A DNA stretch of 52,537 nucleotides from Synergistaceae bacterium (GTDB taxonomy: Bacteria; Synergistota; Synergistia; Synergistales; Synergistaceae): the NCBI GenBank assembly GCA_031269875.1, contig JAISYM010000106.1:1-52537 (forward strand), written 5' to 3'. The notes below the pieces were generated by a model. It did not search any database. It was not told the origin of the DNA and saw nothing but the letters and a program-made list of their open reading frames with translations. A program made the translations under genes and the position numbers. Within the stretch, counting starts at the first letter, position 1. Every line of letters starts with the position of its first letter. Of this stretch, positions 43,301 through 52,178 are shown one piece after another.

Positions 43301-44682
43301 AATACCGAACCCCTCTTCCGCGTTTGTTCTTCTAGACAGAAAACGTGTACAATGATATCACAATCACCGCCATTATGCACACCCGCAAAAGCCCCCGGCA
43401 TCCATCGAATCGCGCGTTTTTCATGCTCCCATGAAATTATAGGGGTAGACGCTGCGCGCCACCAGGTTATTCCACGCAGAAATTCAGGGTCTGTTTTTGA
43501 AGCACTTGAAACGGAAAGACGGCACGGCGCGTCGGCCGGCAGACGCGCGCTCATCGCGCCGCTTCCAGCGGGCGCCTCTCCGTCGTTTTTCACAAGGGCC
43601 GCCGTAATTTTCCAGCAGCCCCAGTCTAAAACGCTGTGCTCCCCGAGTTCAAGTTTCACCTCGATATCGGGCGGAGGGGTCATCGCGCTGCGATCGAGCC
43701 AGCCGATCACGTCCCTTGCCCCACAGACCTCCATATCACCCGCCCACTGGAAGCGCCATCTGCCGCTTTGCGTTATGAGATCGCACAACCCGCTCACCCT
43801 TCGCCTGTCAAGCGCCGGGAGACCGAGGCGTCTCCCCTGAACGCGAACGGCCGACACAAGGCTCAGCCTTGATATCTTCCTAGCGGCGGCGGTATCCCAC
43901 GAAACGACGGCGGGCGGGCGGCTGCGTGAAATCCAGGCCAGGATCGCCCCCGCGGTTTTTTCCGACTCCGCGTCCGAGGCCGCGCACTCTTCGGACAGCC
44001 CGAGGATCAGGTCTTCGGGAGATTCATTTATATTAGCGCGCACCCAAGGTAACAGACGATTCCTTATCTTGTTCCTGTTATAGCAATCCAGGGCGTTTGT
44101 CTCGTCCTCCCGCCAGGGGACGCCCAACTCCGTTAGAAACAGGCGCAGATCCGCCCTGCGAACCCCTATGACTGGCCTTATGACCCTGTCCCTTCGCGGC
44201 GTTATACCGGAAAGCCCTCTGATACCCGTTCCCCTGAACAGATGAAATAGCGTCGTCTCCACGGAGTCGTCCGCGTTGTGTCCTGTCGCTACGAACGCAA
44301 ACCCTTCCCTGTCGAGAAGCTCGAAGAAAAATTCGTACCGCAGCCTTCTTCCTGCCATCTCGGACGATTCACCCGGGAGACGGTTGTGGTCGACGCGGCA
44401 GCGCCGCACAAAGCACCTGACGCCCCGTTGTTCGCAGTAGGACTCGACAAACTCGGCGTCGGCCTCGGACGCTTCGCCCCTGATGCCGTGTTCCAAGTGA
44501 GCGGCCGCTATTCTGCCCGGAAAGAAGTGCAGGAGCAATTCGAACACCGCCATTGAGTCCCCGCCGCCGGAAAGAGCCACGAGCACCCCATCGGAATTCC
44601 ACCAGCCATACTTTTCGCCTGACGCTCTGAGGGCACGGTACAGTCTGTTTTCCGTCTCTGATTTTTGGTTTGAGTTACACAT
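43288..44682 (-). CDS. tilS: tRNA(Ile)-lysidine synthetase
   Basis: A 464-residue TilS, modifying the wobble C of tRNA-Ile(CAU) to lysidine so that AUA is read correctly. The PP-loop is LVALSGGGDSMAVFELL (about 34-50). LEHGIRGEASEADAEFV and ATGHNADDSVETTLFHLFRGTGIRGL follow, and the substrate-binding C-terminal domain makes up the rest. It overlaps hpt by 13 nt, indicating translational coupling. Confidence 0.94.
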   Translation of the reverse strand: MCNSNQKSETENRLYRALRASGEKYGWWNSDGVLVALSGGGDSMAVFELLLHFFPGRIAAAHLEHGIRGEASEADAEFVESYCEQRGVRCFVRRCRVDHNRLPGESSEMAGRRLRYEFFFELLDREGFAFVATGHNADDSVETTLFHLFRGTGIRGLSGITPRRDRVIRPVIGVRRADLRLFLTELGVPWREDETNALDCYNRNKIRNRLLPWVRANINESPEDLILGLSEECAASDAESEKTAGAILAWISRSRPPAVVSWDTAAARKISRLSLVSAVRVQGRRLGLPALDRRRVSGLCDLITQSGRWRFQWAGDMEVCGARDVIGWLDRSAMTPPPDIEVKLELGEHSVLDWGCWKITAALVKNDGEAPAGSGAMSARLPADAPCRLSVSSASKTDPEFLRGITWWRAASTPIISWEHEKRAIRWMPGAFAGVHNGGDCDIIVHVFCLEEQTRKRGSVLWRE

Positions 44683-44719
44683 ATTTTGGGTGATTTACTT
44701 TGCGGCCAAACGGAGTTGT

Positions 44720-46126
44720 TTAGATATCCTCTACTTCGGGAGACCAGATAAGCGACCTGTTTTTGCCCGTTCTCTTCGCGATGTAGAGCGCCTTGTCCGC
44801 CAGATTGAAGAGTTCCTCCGCATCCGACGTGTGTCGGGGGAAAAAGCTGATTCCACAGCTTGCGCCGACGCGCACCTCCGCTTCGCCTATGTCTATTGGA
44901 TTCTTCATGGCTTCGAATATCCTGGCGGTCGTTTGCCTTGCCACGTCTTCCTCGCTCCCGCTCGCGCTCGACAGCAACATGACAAATTCGTCCCCGCCAA
45001 ACCTGGCCAAGGTATCCGTCTCCCTCAGGCAGGTCTTCATGCTCTTGGCAACGCCGACGAGAAGAACGTCTCCGGCAAGGTGGCCGTATGTGTCGTTAAT
45101 TAACTTGAAGCCGTCCAAATCCCAGATGACGAATATAAGCGACGAGCTGTTGCGCTTTGCCATGACCATTTGCTGAAGCAGACGGTCATTGTAGAGATAT
45201 CTGTTTGGCAGTCCGGTCAACTGGTCGTGCGTGGCCTGCATACGAATCAATTCCTCACGTTCGCGCCGTTCCTGTATGTCCTCACAGGCCCCCACAAATC
45301 TATGCGTGTTTCCCTCTTGGTCGACCAAAAGCATGTAGCTGACCCCGAGCCATCTGTACCTGCCGTCGCCGCCCTTTATCCTGAATTCCGTATATCTCCT
45401 GGTCTGCTCCTGCGAGAGTTTCTGGTTGACATTCGCGGCTATCTCCGCCCATTTGATCCGGTCGTCCGAATATACCATCTGCTCCCATTTTTCCGGTTCG
45501 AACAGAACTTCGTCGTCGCTTTCGGAGAAACGCAGAATCTCCCAGAGGCGTCTGGAGAAAAACGCCTTTTTGTTTTTGAGGTCTATATCGAGGATGCCGT
45601 CCTGCGCGCACGCTACGGCGAGTTTCCATCGCTCCTCGCTTATGTGGAGGTTCTGGGTCGCGGCAAGAAGGTTGGCTTCGCTATCCTTAAGCGAAGACAA
45701 AGCTCCGAAGAACTGCCTGGACATTCGGTTGAACGACTCCGCGAAGTTGCCCATGAAATCGATATGCTGAGCGAAATCACCGGCGGCCATTCGATCCGCG
45801 TGCCACGTAAGATGGCGCAAGTGAGCTTGCAGCTCCTTGATGCAGCCCGCGATAAACCCTCTGTGCGTCACCTTGATTTCGATATTGCCCTGCGAGAACT
45901 TCCTGAGCGAGTCGCGGATCATGTTTATATAGTCCAGCACCTCGTTAAACGCGGCGTCGCTCGAAAAACGGCCTGTTGGGTCAGGGCAGCGTGAAGCTGT
46001 AAGAGCCCCCTTTATAAAATCGAGAAGCTCTTTCGTCTCCGCGCACAGCCCGCTTAACTCGTCTTCATCCGCAGCAGGAGGCCCCATATTTAGATTGACG
46101 TTGAGCACTTCCCCGTTTTGAGGCAT
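44720..46126 (-). CDS. Diguanylate cyclase with PAS domain (GGDEF)
   Basis: A 468-residue signalling protein. An N-terminal helical/HAMP-like section (about 60-150) has no clear membrane helix. A PAS/PAC domain (about 165-295) precedes the GGDEF domain (about 300-460). The active site is RFGGDEF, and RETD five residues before it is a likely inhibitory (I) site for c-di-GMP. DLDGFKLINDTYGH is also present, and there is no EAL domain. It starts 18 nt downstream of the V4R gene and is likely co-expressed with it. Confidence 0.92.
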   Translation of the reverse strand: MPQNGEVLNVNLNMGPPAADEDELSGLCAETKELLDFIKGALTASRCPDPTGRFSSDAAFNEVLDYINMIRDSLRKFSQGNIEIKVTHRGFIAGCIKELQAHLRHLTWHADRMAAGDFAQHIDFMGNFAESFNRMSRQFFGALSSLKDSEANLLAATQNLHISEERWKLAVACAQDGILDIDLKNKKAFFSRRLWEILRFSESDDEVLFEPEKWEQMVYSDDRIKWAEIAANVNQKLSQEQTRRYTEFRIKGGDGRYRWLGVSYMLLVDQEGNTHRFVGACEDIQERREREELIRMQATHDQLTGLPNRYLYNDRLLQQMVMAKRNSSSLIFVIWDLDGFKLINDTYGHLAGDVLLVGVAKSMKTCLRETDTLARFGGDEFVMLLSSASGSEEDVARQTTARIFEAMKNPIDIGEAEVRVGASCGISFFPRHTSDAEELFNLADKALYIAKRTGKNRSLIWSPEVEDI

Positions 46127-46144
46127 GTTCTTCCCTGTATATTA

Positions 46145-46681
46145 TTATAGGGCTTTATCGACGGTAAAGCGACACGTCCTGTCGCCGGTGCACCAGCAGT
46201 CTATCTCCTTCACGTCATAAGGCTGACCTGTGAAGGATTCCACCGCGCCGGAGATGAAACCTTCGTCATACTTACACACCTCGTAATCGAGTTCCGGGAG
46301 CCCGGAGCAGTCCAAGTCCTCCGCTACGCTCAAAACGAGGTTGCTGGCGTCGTCGCTGGCCGCTTCCACTCGAAGCAGTCCGATGTTAAAGTCGCGCATT
46401 TTGTCCTGCATGAGCTTGACAAATTCACCCAAATCTTTAGCTTCGGAGATGAATCTGTCATAAAACTCCTTGCCGGCGATCTGCCCGGCCTCGTAAAATA
46501 TCTGATCCGCGACCTCCGTGCCAAACCGGGACTCGATGACATCCCGGAACGTAAATTGCATGAGCCTGTATATTTCAACCCTCGTGGATAAACCGAGATT
46601 TGGACGCCCTTCCTCCAGGTCCCCTATCAGGCTCCAGTGGAATTTATATTTTCTACGCTGTCTTTCATTCGTTTCTGACAT
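46145..46681 (-). CDS. V4R-domain sensory protein
   Basis: A 178-residue V4R (4-vinyl reductase) domain protein, a small-molecule sensing domain. The C-terminal signature is cysteine-rich: CWCTGDRTCRFTVD. Earlier, GQIAGKEFYDRF and GLLRVEAASDDASNLVL fit the family fold. ATG 46681 has AAGGAG 8 nt upstream; ATG 46687 is too close. It comes directly before the PAS-GGDEF gene, so it may sense a ligand for that cyclase. Confidence 0.82.
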   Translation of the reverse strand: MSETNERQRRKYKFHWSLIGDLEEGRPNLGLSTRVEIYRLMQFTFRDVIESRFGTEVADQIFYEAGQIAGKEFYDRFISEAKDLGEFVKLMQDKMRDFNIGLLRVEAASDDASNLVLSVAEDLDCSGLPELDYEVCKYDEGFISGAVESFTGQPYDVKEIDCWCTGDRTCRFTVDKAL

Positions 46682-46716
46682 TCTCATTGCTCCTTTCGAG
46701 CGGGGTTCAAAATAAT

Positions 46717-47892
46717 TTATTTAGGCTGCGGCCGGGAAAACGTCGAAGTTATCCTGATAAACTGCGACAGATAGCCTTCGGCGTTCTGCAGCGCGATTCC
46801 GGTGAACGAATATACCAAATCGGAGTTCGGGTCAAACAGAACCGCGACATAGCCTCTTGCCGGAATGGGGCGCATCACAGTACCGCCGCTTGCCGTTCTG
46901 TCCCGCCGCTCGTTTCCTTTCACGTCGGCGATTATCTCGATCCCGGGAATACCGCCGTACTGAATATTTCTCTTGCTCAATATAGTATGCTCGTACTTCG
47001 ACAGGAATTGTTCGGCTGATTTGTCCGCGAAACCTGCTTGCTCGTCCCGCGTTATGGCCTGAGTGAAGAATGAACTGATGAAAATGGCGTCGCTAATGGT
47101 TGATCCGTAAGGTTTACCGCCAATCGTGAAGCGTTTTGTCCCCCCAGCCTCATCCGCCAGTTTAAATTCTGTCCCTGCCGCCGAAATCGTGTACGGCTCC
47201 GCCGGGTTCTCCTTCTGTTTCGGCTCCAATATGGCGCTCAGCATCGAGTTGCGCAGTTGGGCCGCCGCGGATTTGTCGGACAGCGGATAGTAACCCTTGA
47301 CAAACACGGTCAACCTATCGTTCCCGAAGACGAACATCACGACTCCGATACCTTCTCCAGCCTCCCCTACTCCGGTTGACGCGCTATCGGCGCCGGAGTA
47401 CGTTCCAGCGATCAGCTTGGCCGGTTTGCCGTTCAGGTTGACGTCAGTTGTGTCCTGTACTGCAATCCCTTCCCCCTCTAATTTCTCAGGAGTTAAAGAA
47501 GGCTCTATGTTCGCGAAAGGGGTGAGGACTTCTCTTATTTCACACGTTACGCGGCGCGGCTCATTCAGAAAACCCGTGAACGAGGATGACAGCGTAGCGC
47601 CGCTGGGAGGCACTATGGCGACGTGCGTGCCCGGAACCAGGACATGCTGCGCCGTAAGCGGATTATTTTTGTATACCATTGACCCAGCGTCTACACTGGA
47701 AGATGCGACCGCAAGGAGTGCCGCGGAAATGATTAAGGACATGCTGATCAATGAGCCTAAACGACGTTTTGCCGTTCCGGGAAACGTGACGCCGCAAGGG
47801 TTTAAATCCCCACCCTTTTGGCCTCCGACAATAAATCGGCCATTACTTAAAACGCGTGAAACGAGGCTAATCAGCCTTATCTGTGCTTTCAT
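46717..47892 (-). CDS. Secreted protein of unknown function with MITE inside its signal peptide
   Basis: A 391-residue protein of no recognised family. Residues 1-14 are an ordinary signal-peptide start (MKAQIRLISLVSRV). Residues 15-53 are encoded by MITE copy C. The hydrophobic run IISAALLAVASSSVDA then continues to a likely signal peptidase site. The mature region contains a copy of the domain in the next upstream gene, then a second similar half. ATG 47892 has GAAGGA 10 nt upstream. Taking out 114 bp (element plus one TTAA) rejoins the two signal parts in frame. An ATG at 47742 inside the MITE could serve as an alternative start. Confidence 0.6.
   Translation of the reverse strand: MKAQIRLISLVSRVLSNGRFIVGGQKGGDLNPCGVTFPGTAKRRLGSLISMSLIISAALLAVASSSVDAGSMVYKNNPLTAQHVLVPGTHVAIVPPSGATLSSSFTGFLNEPRRVTCEIREVLTPFANIEPSLTPEKLEGEGIAVQDTTDVNLNGKPAKLIAGTYSGADSASTGVGEAGEGIGVVMFVFGNDRLTVFVKGYYPLSDKSAAAQLRNSMLSAILEPKQKENPAEPYTISAAGTEFKLADEAGGTKRFTIGGKPYGSTISDAIFISSFFTQAITRDEQAGFADKSAEQFLSKYEHTILSKRNIQYGGIPGIEIIADVKGNERRDRTASGGTVMRPIPARGYVAVLFDPNSDLVYSFTGIALQNAEGYLSQFIRITSTFSRPQPK
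47733..47850 (+). mobile_element. MITE copy C, inserted in a signal-peptide coding region
   Basis: The element core is 47737-47846 (110 bp) between TTAA at 47733-47736 and 47847-47850. The ends are GGACATGCTGATCAAT and the complement of GTAATGGCCGATTTAT. The net insertion (core plus one TTAA) is 114 bp, exactly 38 codons. The minus-strand reading frame of the host gene passes through it with no stop. Confidence 0.85.
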
Positions 47893-48505
47893 CTTTCACC
47901 AGTCCTTCATCGGAAGAAACGCTTCCGGCAAGCCGGTCATCCGACTGTACGCTTTCAGACGTCACCGCGTTATCGGGACTGACCGCCTCATTTTTGACCA
48001 CAATGCTCTTGAGCATCATCTCTACGTCCTTTGCGGCTTCAGCGTCTCCGCTCACGAAAACCCCGTTTACGACGAGCGTCTCGCGTCCGGAATCGAGAAG
48101 CAGTATCCACTTTCCCCACTTTTTGCCGTCGTCTCGATGCAGCGCTTTCAAGAGCGTGGCGTTTGCCCCGTTTATCGAAAGTTCCGCTTTTGAACCTAGC
48201 TCAAGTCCCCTAGTCTTTAGCGTTGACTCCGTAAAAGCTTCCGATATCTCTTTGTACGGAGATTTTACGTTAGCCGCGATGACCTCGATCTTGCGTCCCT
48301 CGGAGGCAAAACCGCTGAACCGGTCGCTTGGCGACAAACCTTTCGCCGGAATAAAATACGCGCCAGTCCCCCGCGCTTCCACATGACTGCCGGTCATCTC
48401 GTTTGTTATGTCAATCGAAGCCGCAAAGGCGAGGCTTGCAAGGGAAAAAGAAAGTACTAAAAGCGCAAGACATATTGCCAACAGAGTCCCTTTGTTACCG
48501 TGCAA
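47867..48505 (-). CDS. Secreted protein, paralogue of its downstream neighbour
   Basis: A 212-residue protein with a clear signal peptide (MHGNKGTLLAICLALLVLSF to about residue 29, cleavage after SLAFA). The mature part includes GTGAYFIPAKGLSPSDRFSG and a strand-rich region ending in VVNGVFVSGDAEAAKDVEMML, which resemble parts of the next gene. A Ser/Asp-rich tail of about 40 residues is likely disordered. No family was recognised. The stop overlaps the start of the neighbouring gene, so they are translationally coupled. Confidence 0.7.
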   Translation of the reverse strand: MHGNKGTLLAICLALLVLSFSLASLAFAASIDITNEMTGSHVEARGTGAYFIPAKGLSPSDRFSGFASEGRKIEVIAANVKSPYKEISEAFTESTLKTRGLELGSKAELSINGANATLLKALHRDDGKKWGKWILLLDSGRETLVVNGVFVSGDAEAAKDVEMMLKSIVVKNEAVSPDNAVTSESVQSDDRLAGSVSSDEGLVKDESTDKAD

Positions 48506-48649
48506 ATAAACAGCTCCTTTTTATTCCTTCCTTAGTGTTCAGATCAACCCCAAGGCATATATTTAACCATGATTATACCTTATCAAATGATTTTAGCAAC
48601 AAAGAAACGCCCACATGAAAAACATGGCCTATGGCAGGAAGCGCGAGGT

Positions 48650-49441
<792 letters not shown>

Positions 49442-49651
49442 CGTCAGCGCATATACACGCCAAAGAACCAAATTTCCAATAGATTACATCATAATCAGTC
49501 AAAATTTTCAACCCTGTAAATTTTAAATCCATGAACGTGAGACTTTATCAAAAAGTACACCTTTTGACAAAGAACGGTTCTCCGTTCGGCAAAACAGAGA
49601 CAACGCACCTGAACATAGGAATTAATTATATGGCTTTAAGTTAGCTAGAAA

Positions 49652-49768
49652 TAAAAACTTTTACGGAGGAATGAAAAATGAAGCCGTTTGTGCGTGTTTT
49701 GGTCTTGGTTTTTGCGGCAATGGTGTTGTGCATTATAGCCCTAGCGCCGGTCGAGATTTCGGCGGCTG
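49652..49768 (+). repeat. Signal-peptide cassette, copy 1
   Basis: The 5' leader TAAAAACTTTTACGGAGG and the following signal-peptide coding sequence are nearly repeated at 50273-50380. The duplicated stretch includes the ribosome site, start codon and hydrophobic segment. Similarity stops at the mature domains. Confidence 0.75.
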
Positions 49769-50142
49769 AACCTGAGGTGTTGACAGTTAAAAACTGCAAA
49801 GACCTTGCCACACTATTGAAGGTAAGCAGCGAGGACGATCCATTCGTAAAAGAATTTGCTCAAAAATATCACGGCAAGAAAATCGAATTTGATGGATATT
49901 GTTGGGATTGGGCGAATTTCTCATCAGGCAAGACACTATTTACCACTATGATTTGGGCAGGGGATATTGATAATTTTGAAACGTACTTTGCAGGTCCGAA
50001 GTGCAGAGTGGAAAACGTTTCAAATGTTTCGTTCCCACAATTGCTAAACCGAAGGAATGTTCGCATTATTGCCAAGGTAGGCAATTACAAAGATTCTCAC
50101 ACATATCTTATGCTCGACCTAATTTCGATTAAATACAGGTAG
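49678..50142 (+). CDS. Secreted DUF4839-like protein
   Basis: A 154-residue protein with a signal peptide (MKPFVRVLVLVFAAMVLCII to about residue 29, cleavage near ISAA). The mature part follows the DUF4839 pattern as remembered: LTVKNCKDLATLLK, FAQKYHGKKIEFDGY, MIWAGDIDN, and a C-terminal MLDLISI. It is likely surface exposed or periplasmic; no function is known. ACGGAGG precedes ATG 49678. The next gene shares its signal peptide cassette but not its mature domain. Confidence 0.68.
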   Translation: MKPFVRVLVLVFAAMVLCIIALAPVEISAAEPEVLTVKNCKDLATLLKVSSEDDPFVKEFAQKYHGKKIEFDGYCWDWANFSSGKTLFTTMIWAGDIDNFETYFAGPKCRVENVSNVSFPQLLNRRNVRIIAKVGNYKDSHTYLMLDLISIKYR

Positions 50143-50272
50143 CCACACTGCGTTAAAGCTTTTATTTAATACATGGCTTAATTCAAAAAAAACGAAGAGC
50201 AATGCAAAAAATCTATTGGCTGCCTCTCTTCAGAGAAAAGACAAAGCAAGGCATAGCAGCGATAGTAAGACG

Positions 50273-50380
50273 TAAAAACTTTTACGGAGGAATGGAAAAT
50301 GAAGCAATTTGTGCGTGTTCTGGTTTTTGCGGCAATAGTGTTGTGCATTATAGCCTCGGTGTCGGTCGAGGTCTCGGCTG
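50273..50380 (+). repeat. Signal-peptide cassette, copy 2
   Basis: Second copy of the leader plus signal-peptide sequence. CGTAAAA-AC-TTTTACG (50271-50286) here forms a perfect palindrome just upstream of the ribosome site. Copy 1 has a weaker version. Confidence 0.75.
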
Positions 50381-50766
50381 GTACTAAAGTTTTTGGCATG
50401 TTCGTCGTAGATTTGCCAGACGGATGGGAAGGAAGTGTAAGAGCACCTGATGATGTCTTGTTCGTCAACACCAGTTTGCCTTTCAATCCGATGCAGGTGA
50501 TGTTCTATGAGAGAGGATCAACCTCATCGTTCAACAGCTTTGTCGATGCCTTGAGCGACCAACTTGGGGAGGATCCCATGAAACGTACGTCTTCGAGCGC
50601 GTCATGGCGTGAAAATTATAAAAACGATCGCGGCGTAACGACGTTCTGGCAAGCGCAAAGACACTTGCCACGAGGATATATCACCATCGTCATGAGTTCG
50701 TTTCAGCTCGACGGTGCGATGGCCGCCTCGCAAAGAGCACTCGCGCGATCTATTAACCTTCGGTAA
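50299..50766 (+). CDS. Secreted protein of unknown function
   Basis: A 155-residue protein with a signal peptide nearly the same as the preceding gene (MKQFVRVLVFAAIVLCIIAS). The mature part begins GTKVFGMFVVDLPDGWEG and has a helical central part (SSFNSFVDALSDQLGEDP). This loosely resembles DUF1795-like secreted proteins; no confident family. ACGGAGG precedes ATG 50299. It may be periplasmic or attached outside. Confidence 0.62.
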   Translation: MKQFVRVLVFAAIVLCIIASVSVEVSAGTKVFGMFVVDLPDGWEGSVRAPDDVLFVNTSLPFNPMQVMFYERGSTSSFNSFVDALSDQLGEDPMKRTSSSASWRENYKNDRGVTTFWQAQRHLPRGYITIVMSSFQLDGAMAASQRALARSINLR

Positions 50767-50821
50767 TTAACAAATGGTAGAGCCACGGCTTTGACGGGGA
50801 GGTACTTGCTCAACCCGTGTG

Positions 50822-50847
50822 AGGCGAATTAATCAGCGTTTCCCTAA
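50822..50847 (-). repeat. Solo end of the 110-bp MITE
   Basis: AGGCGAATTAATCAGCGTTTCC followed by CTAA matches the complement of the left end of copy A (AGGCGCATTAATCAGCGTTTCC, then TTAA). No matching right end is present upstream, so it is a truncated remnant. Confidence 0.55.
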
Positions 50848-50876
50848 AAATAACCTTCTATAGGAGATATAAAAAC

Positions 50877-51455
50877 ATGGGAATAATCGGGAAATTCTTA
50901 TTCGGAGTGGCTGTTACGGCTGTCGGTTCTACGGTGCGTAAAAATGGGGGATTAGGGTGTATGTTTGGCCACAAATGGAACGGTTGCACATGTGAAAAGT
51001 GTGGGACTGTCCGTGACGAACATCATCGTATGGTCAACGTACCTGAAGAATGTGCTCAACAATGCGCTATATGCGGCAAACCTGGAAGAATTGCACACAA
51101 ATATAAGAGGGATCCAGATACTGGTGATCACATTTGCGTTGTTTGCGGATTTAACAGCGATGAAGAAAAGAGAGAAGAAAAGAGATCTGAAGACGCTAAT
51201 GATCGAAAAACCTTTATAGCGCTTGGGGGTATGTTTGGGTTTTGTGTGCTGATGATGCTGATATTGTGGATGTCGGCTCACCCGATTCTGGCGATTGGGC
51301 TGATTGTCCTCCTTATCCTGTGCGGGATAACTGCGATGCTTTTGCGGCACCTGCGTTTGAAGCGCCAGCAGGATATCGATATCCTGAACGCCGATGTAAG
51401 CAAGATGGGCGGGGACGAAGCCGCACGGAGGGCGGAGAAATATCAAGACAAGTAG
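50877..51455 (+). CDS. Zinc-ribbon membrane protein next to pspA
   Basis: A 192-residue protein with three CxxC pairs, CTCEKCG, QCAICG and ICVVCG (about residues 37-92), likely zinc-ribbon structures. A charged region and two membrane helices follow (about 112-133 and 136-155), with a short tail ending in a charged helix. No specific family was recognised. GGAG about 9 nt upstream precedes ATG 50877. PspA follows 58 nt downstream on the same strand, so this protein may link an envelope signal to PspA (inference). Confidence 0.68.
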   Translation: MGIIGKFLFGVAVTAVGSTVRKNGGLGCMFGHKWNGCTCEKCGTVRDEHHRMVNVPEECAQQCAICGKPGRIAHKYKRDPDTGDHICVVCGFNSDEEKREEKRSEDANDRKTFIALGGMFGFCVLMMLILWMSAHPILAIGLIVLLILCGITAMLLRHLRLKRQQDIDILNADVSKMGGDEAARRAEKYQDK

Positions 51456-51512
51456 AATACCGGGTGACCGGGACGGCTGCACAAAAAATCATAGCGTAAA
51501 GGAGAGAAAAAG

Positions 51513-52178
51513 ATGAGTATATTGGAAAGGTTCAGCACCATCATGAGGGCAAACATCAACGCGCTGCTCGACAAATGCGAGGACCCGGCGAAAATGATTG
51601 ACCAATACCTGATCGATTTGAAGGAGAACCTCATCGAGGTCAAACAGGAAACCGCCGGCGTAATGGCGGTGGAAAAGCGGTGTTCGCGGCAGTATGACGA
51701 GAACGAGGAGGAAATCAAGAAATTCCGGAATCTTGCGAAGAAAGCGGCGGACGCCGGGAATGACGGGGACGCGAGGGTTTTCATCAAGAAATACATGGAG
51801 ATGGAAGAAAAGCGCGTGACACTCGAAGACAACAAAAAAATTGCCGTGGAGAACGCCTCGCACATAAGGAACATGCACGATAAACTCGTCGAGGATATCC
51901 AGACCCTTGAAGGGCGCAAGGCGCAGATCAAGTCCACGATGGCGGTAGCGAAAACGACCGAGAGGCTGAATAAGCTCGGCGACCCACTGAGCAGGGCCTC
52001 GTCTGTCGGCGATAAATTCATCGACATGCAAGAAAAAGCGAACCGGATGCTGGATGAAGCGCAGGCGAAGTCGGAACTGAACGCCCCGGCGCTGAGCAAG
52101 GCGGATTCGCTCGCCAAGAAGTATGGGGCGGCTGACGCGGACATCGAGGCAGAATTGAGTCGACTCAAAAACGGTTAA
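51513..52178 (+). CDS. pspA: PspA/IM30 phage-shock / membrane-repair protein
   Basis: A 221-residue PspA/IM30 family protein, an ESCRT-III-like membrane remodeller. The N-terminal amphipathic helix MSILERFSTIMRANINALLD binds membrane. KMIDQYLIDLKENLIEVKQETA and further long coiled-coil helices fill the middle, with KSTMAVAKTTERLNKLGDPL late in the coil. A short linker and a C-terminal helix follow. GGAGAG is upstream of ATG 51513. No PspF or PspBC is present in the window. Confidence 0.92.
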   Translation: MSILERFSTIMRANINALLDKCEDPAKMIDQYLIDLKENLIEVKQETAGVMAVEKRCSRQYDENEEEIKKFRNLAKKAADAGNDGDARVFIKKYMEMEEKRVTLEDNKKIAVENASHIRNMHDKLVEDIQTLEGRKAQIKSTMAVAKTTERLNKLGDPLSRASSVGDKFIDMQEKANRMLDEAQAKSELNAPALSKADSLAKKYGAADADIEAELSRLKNG

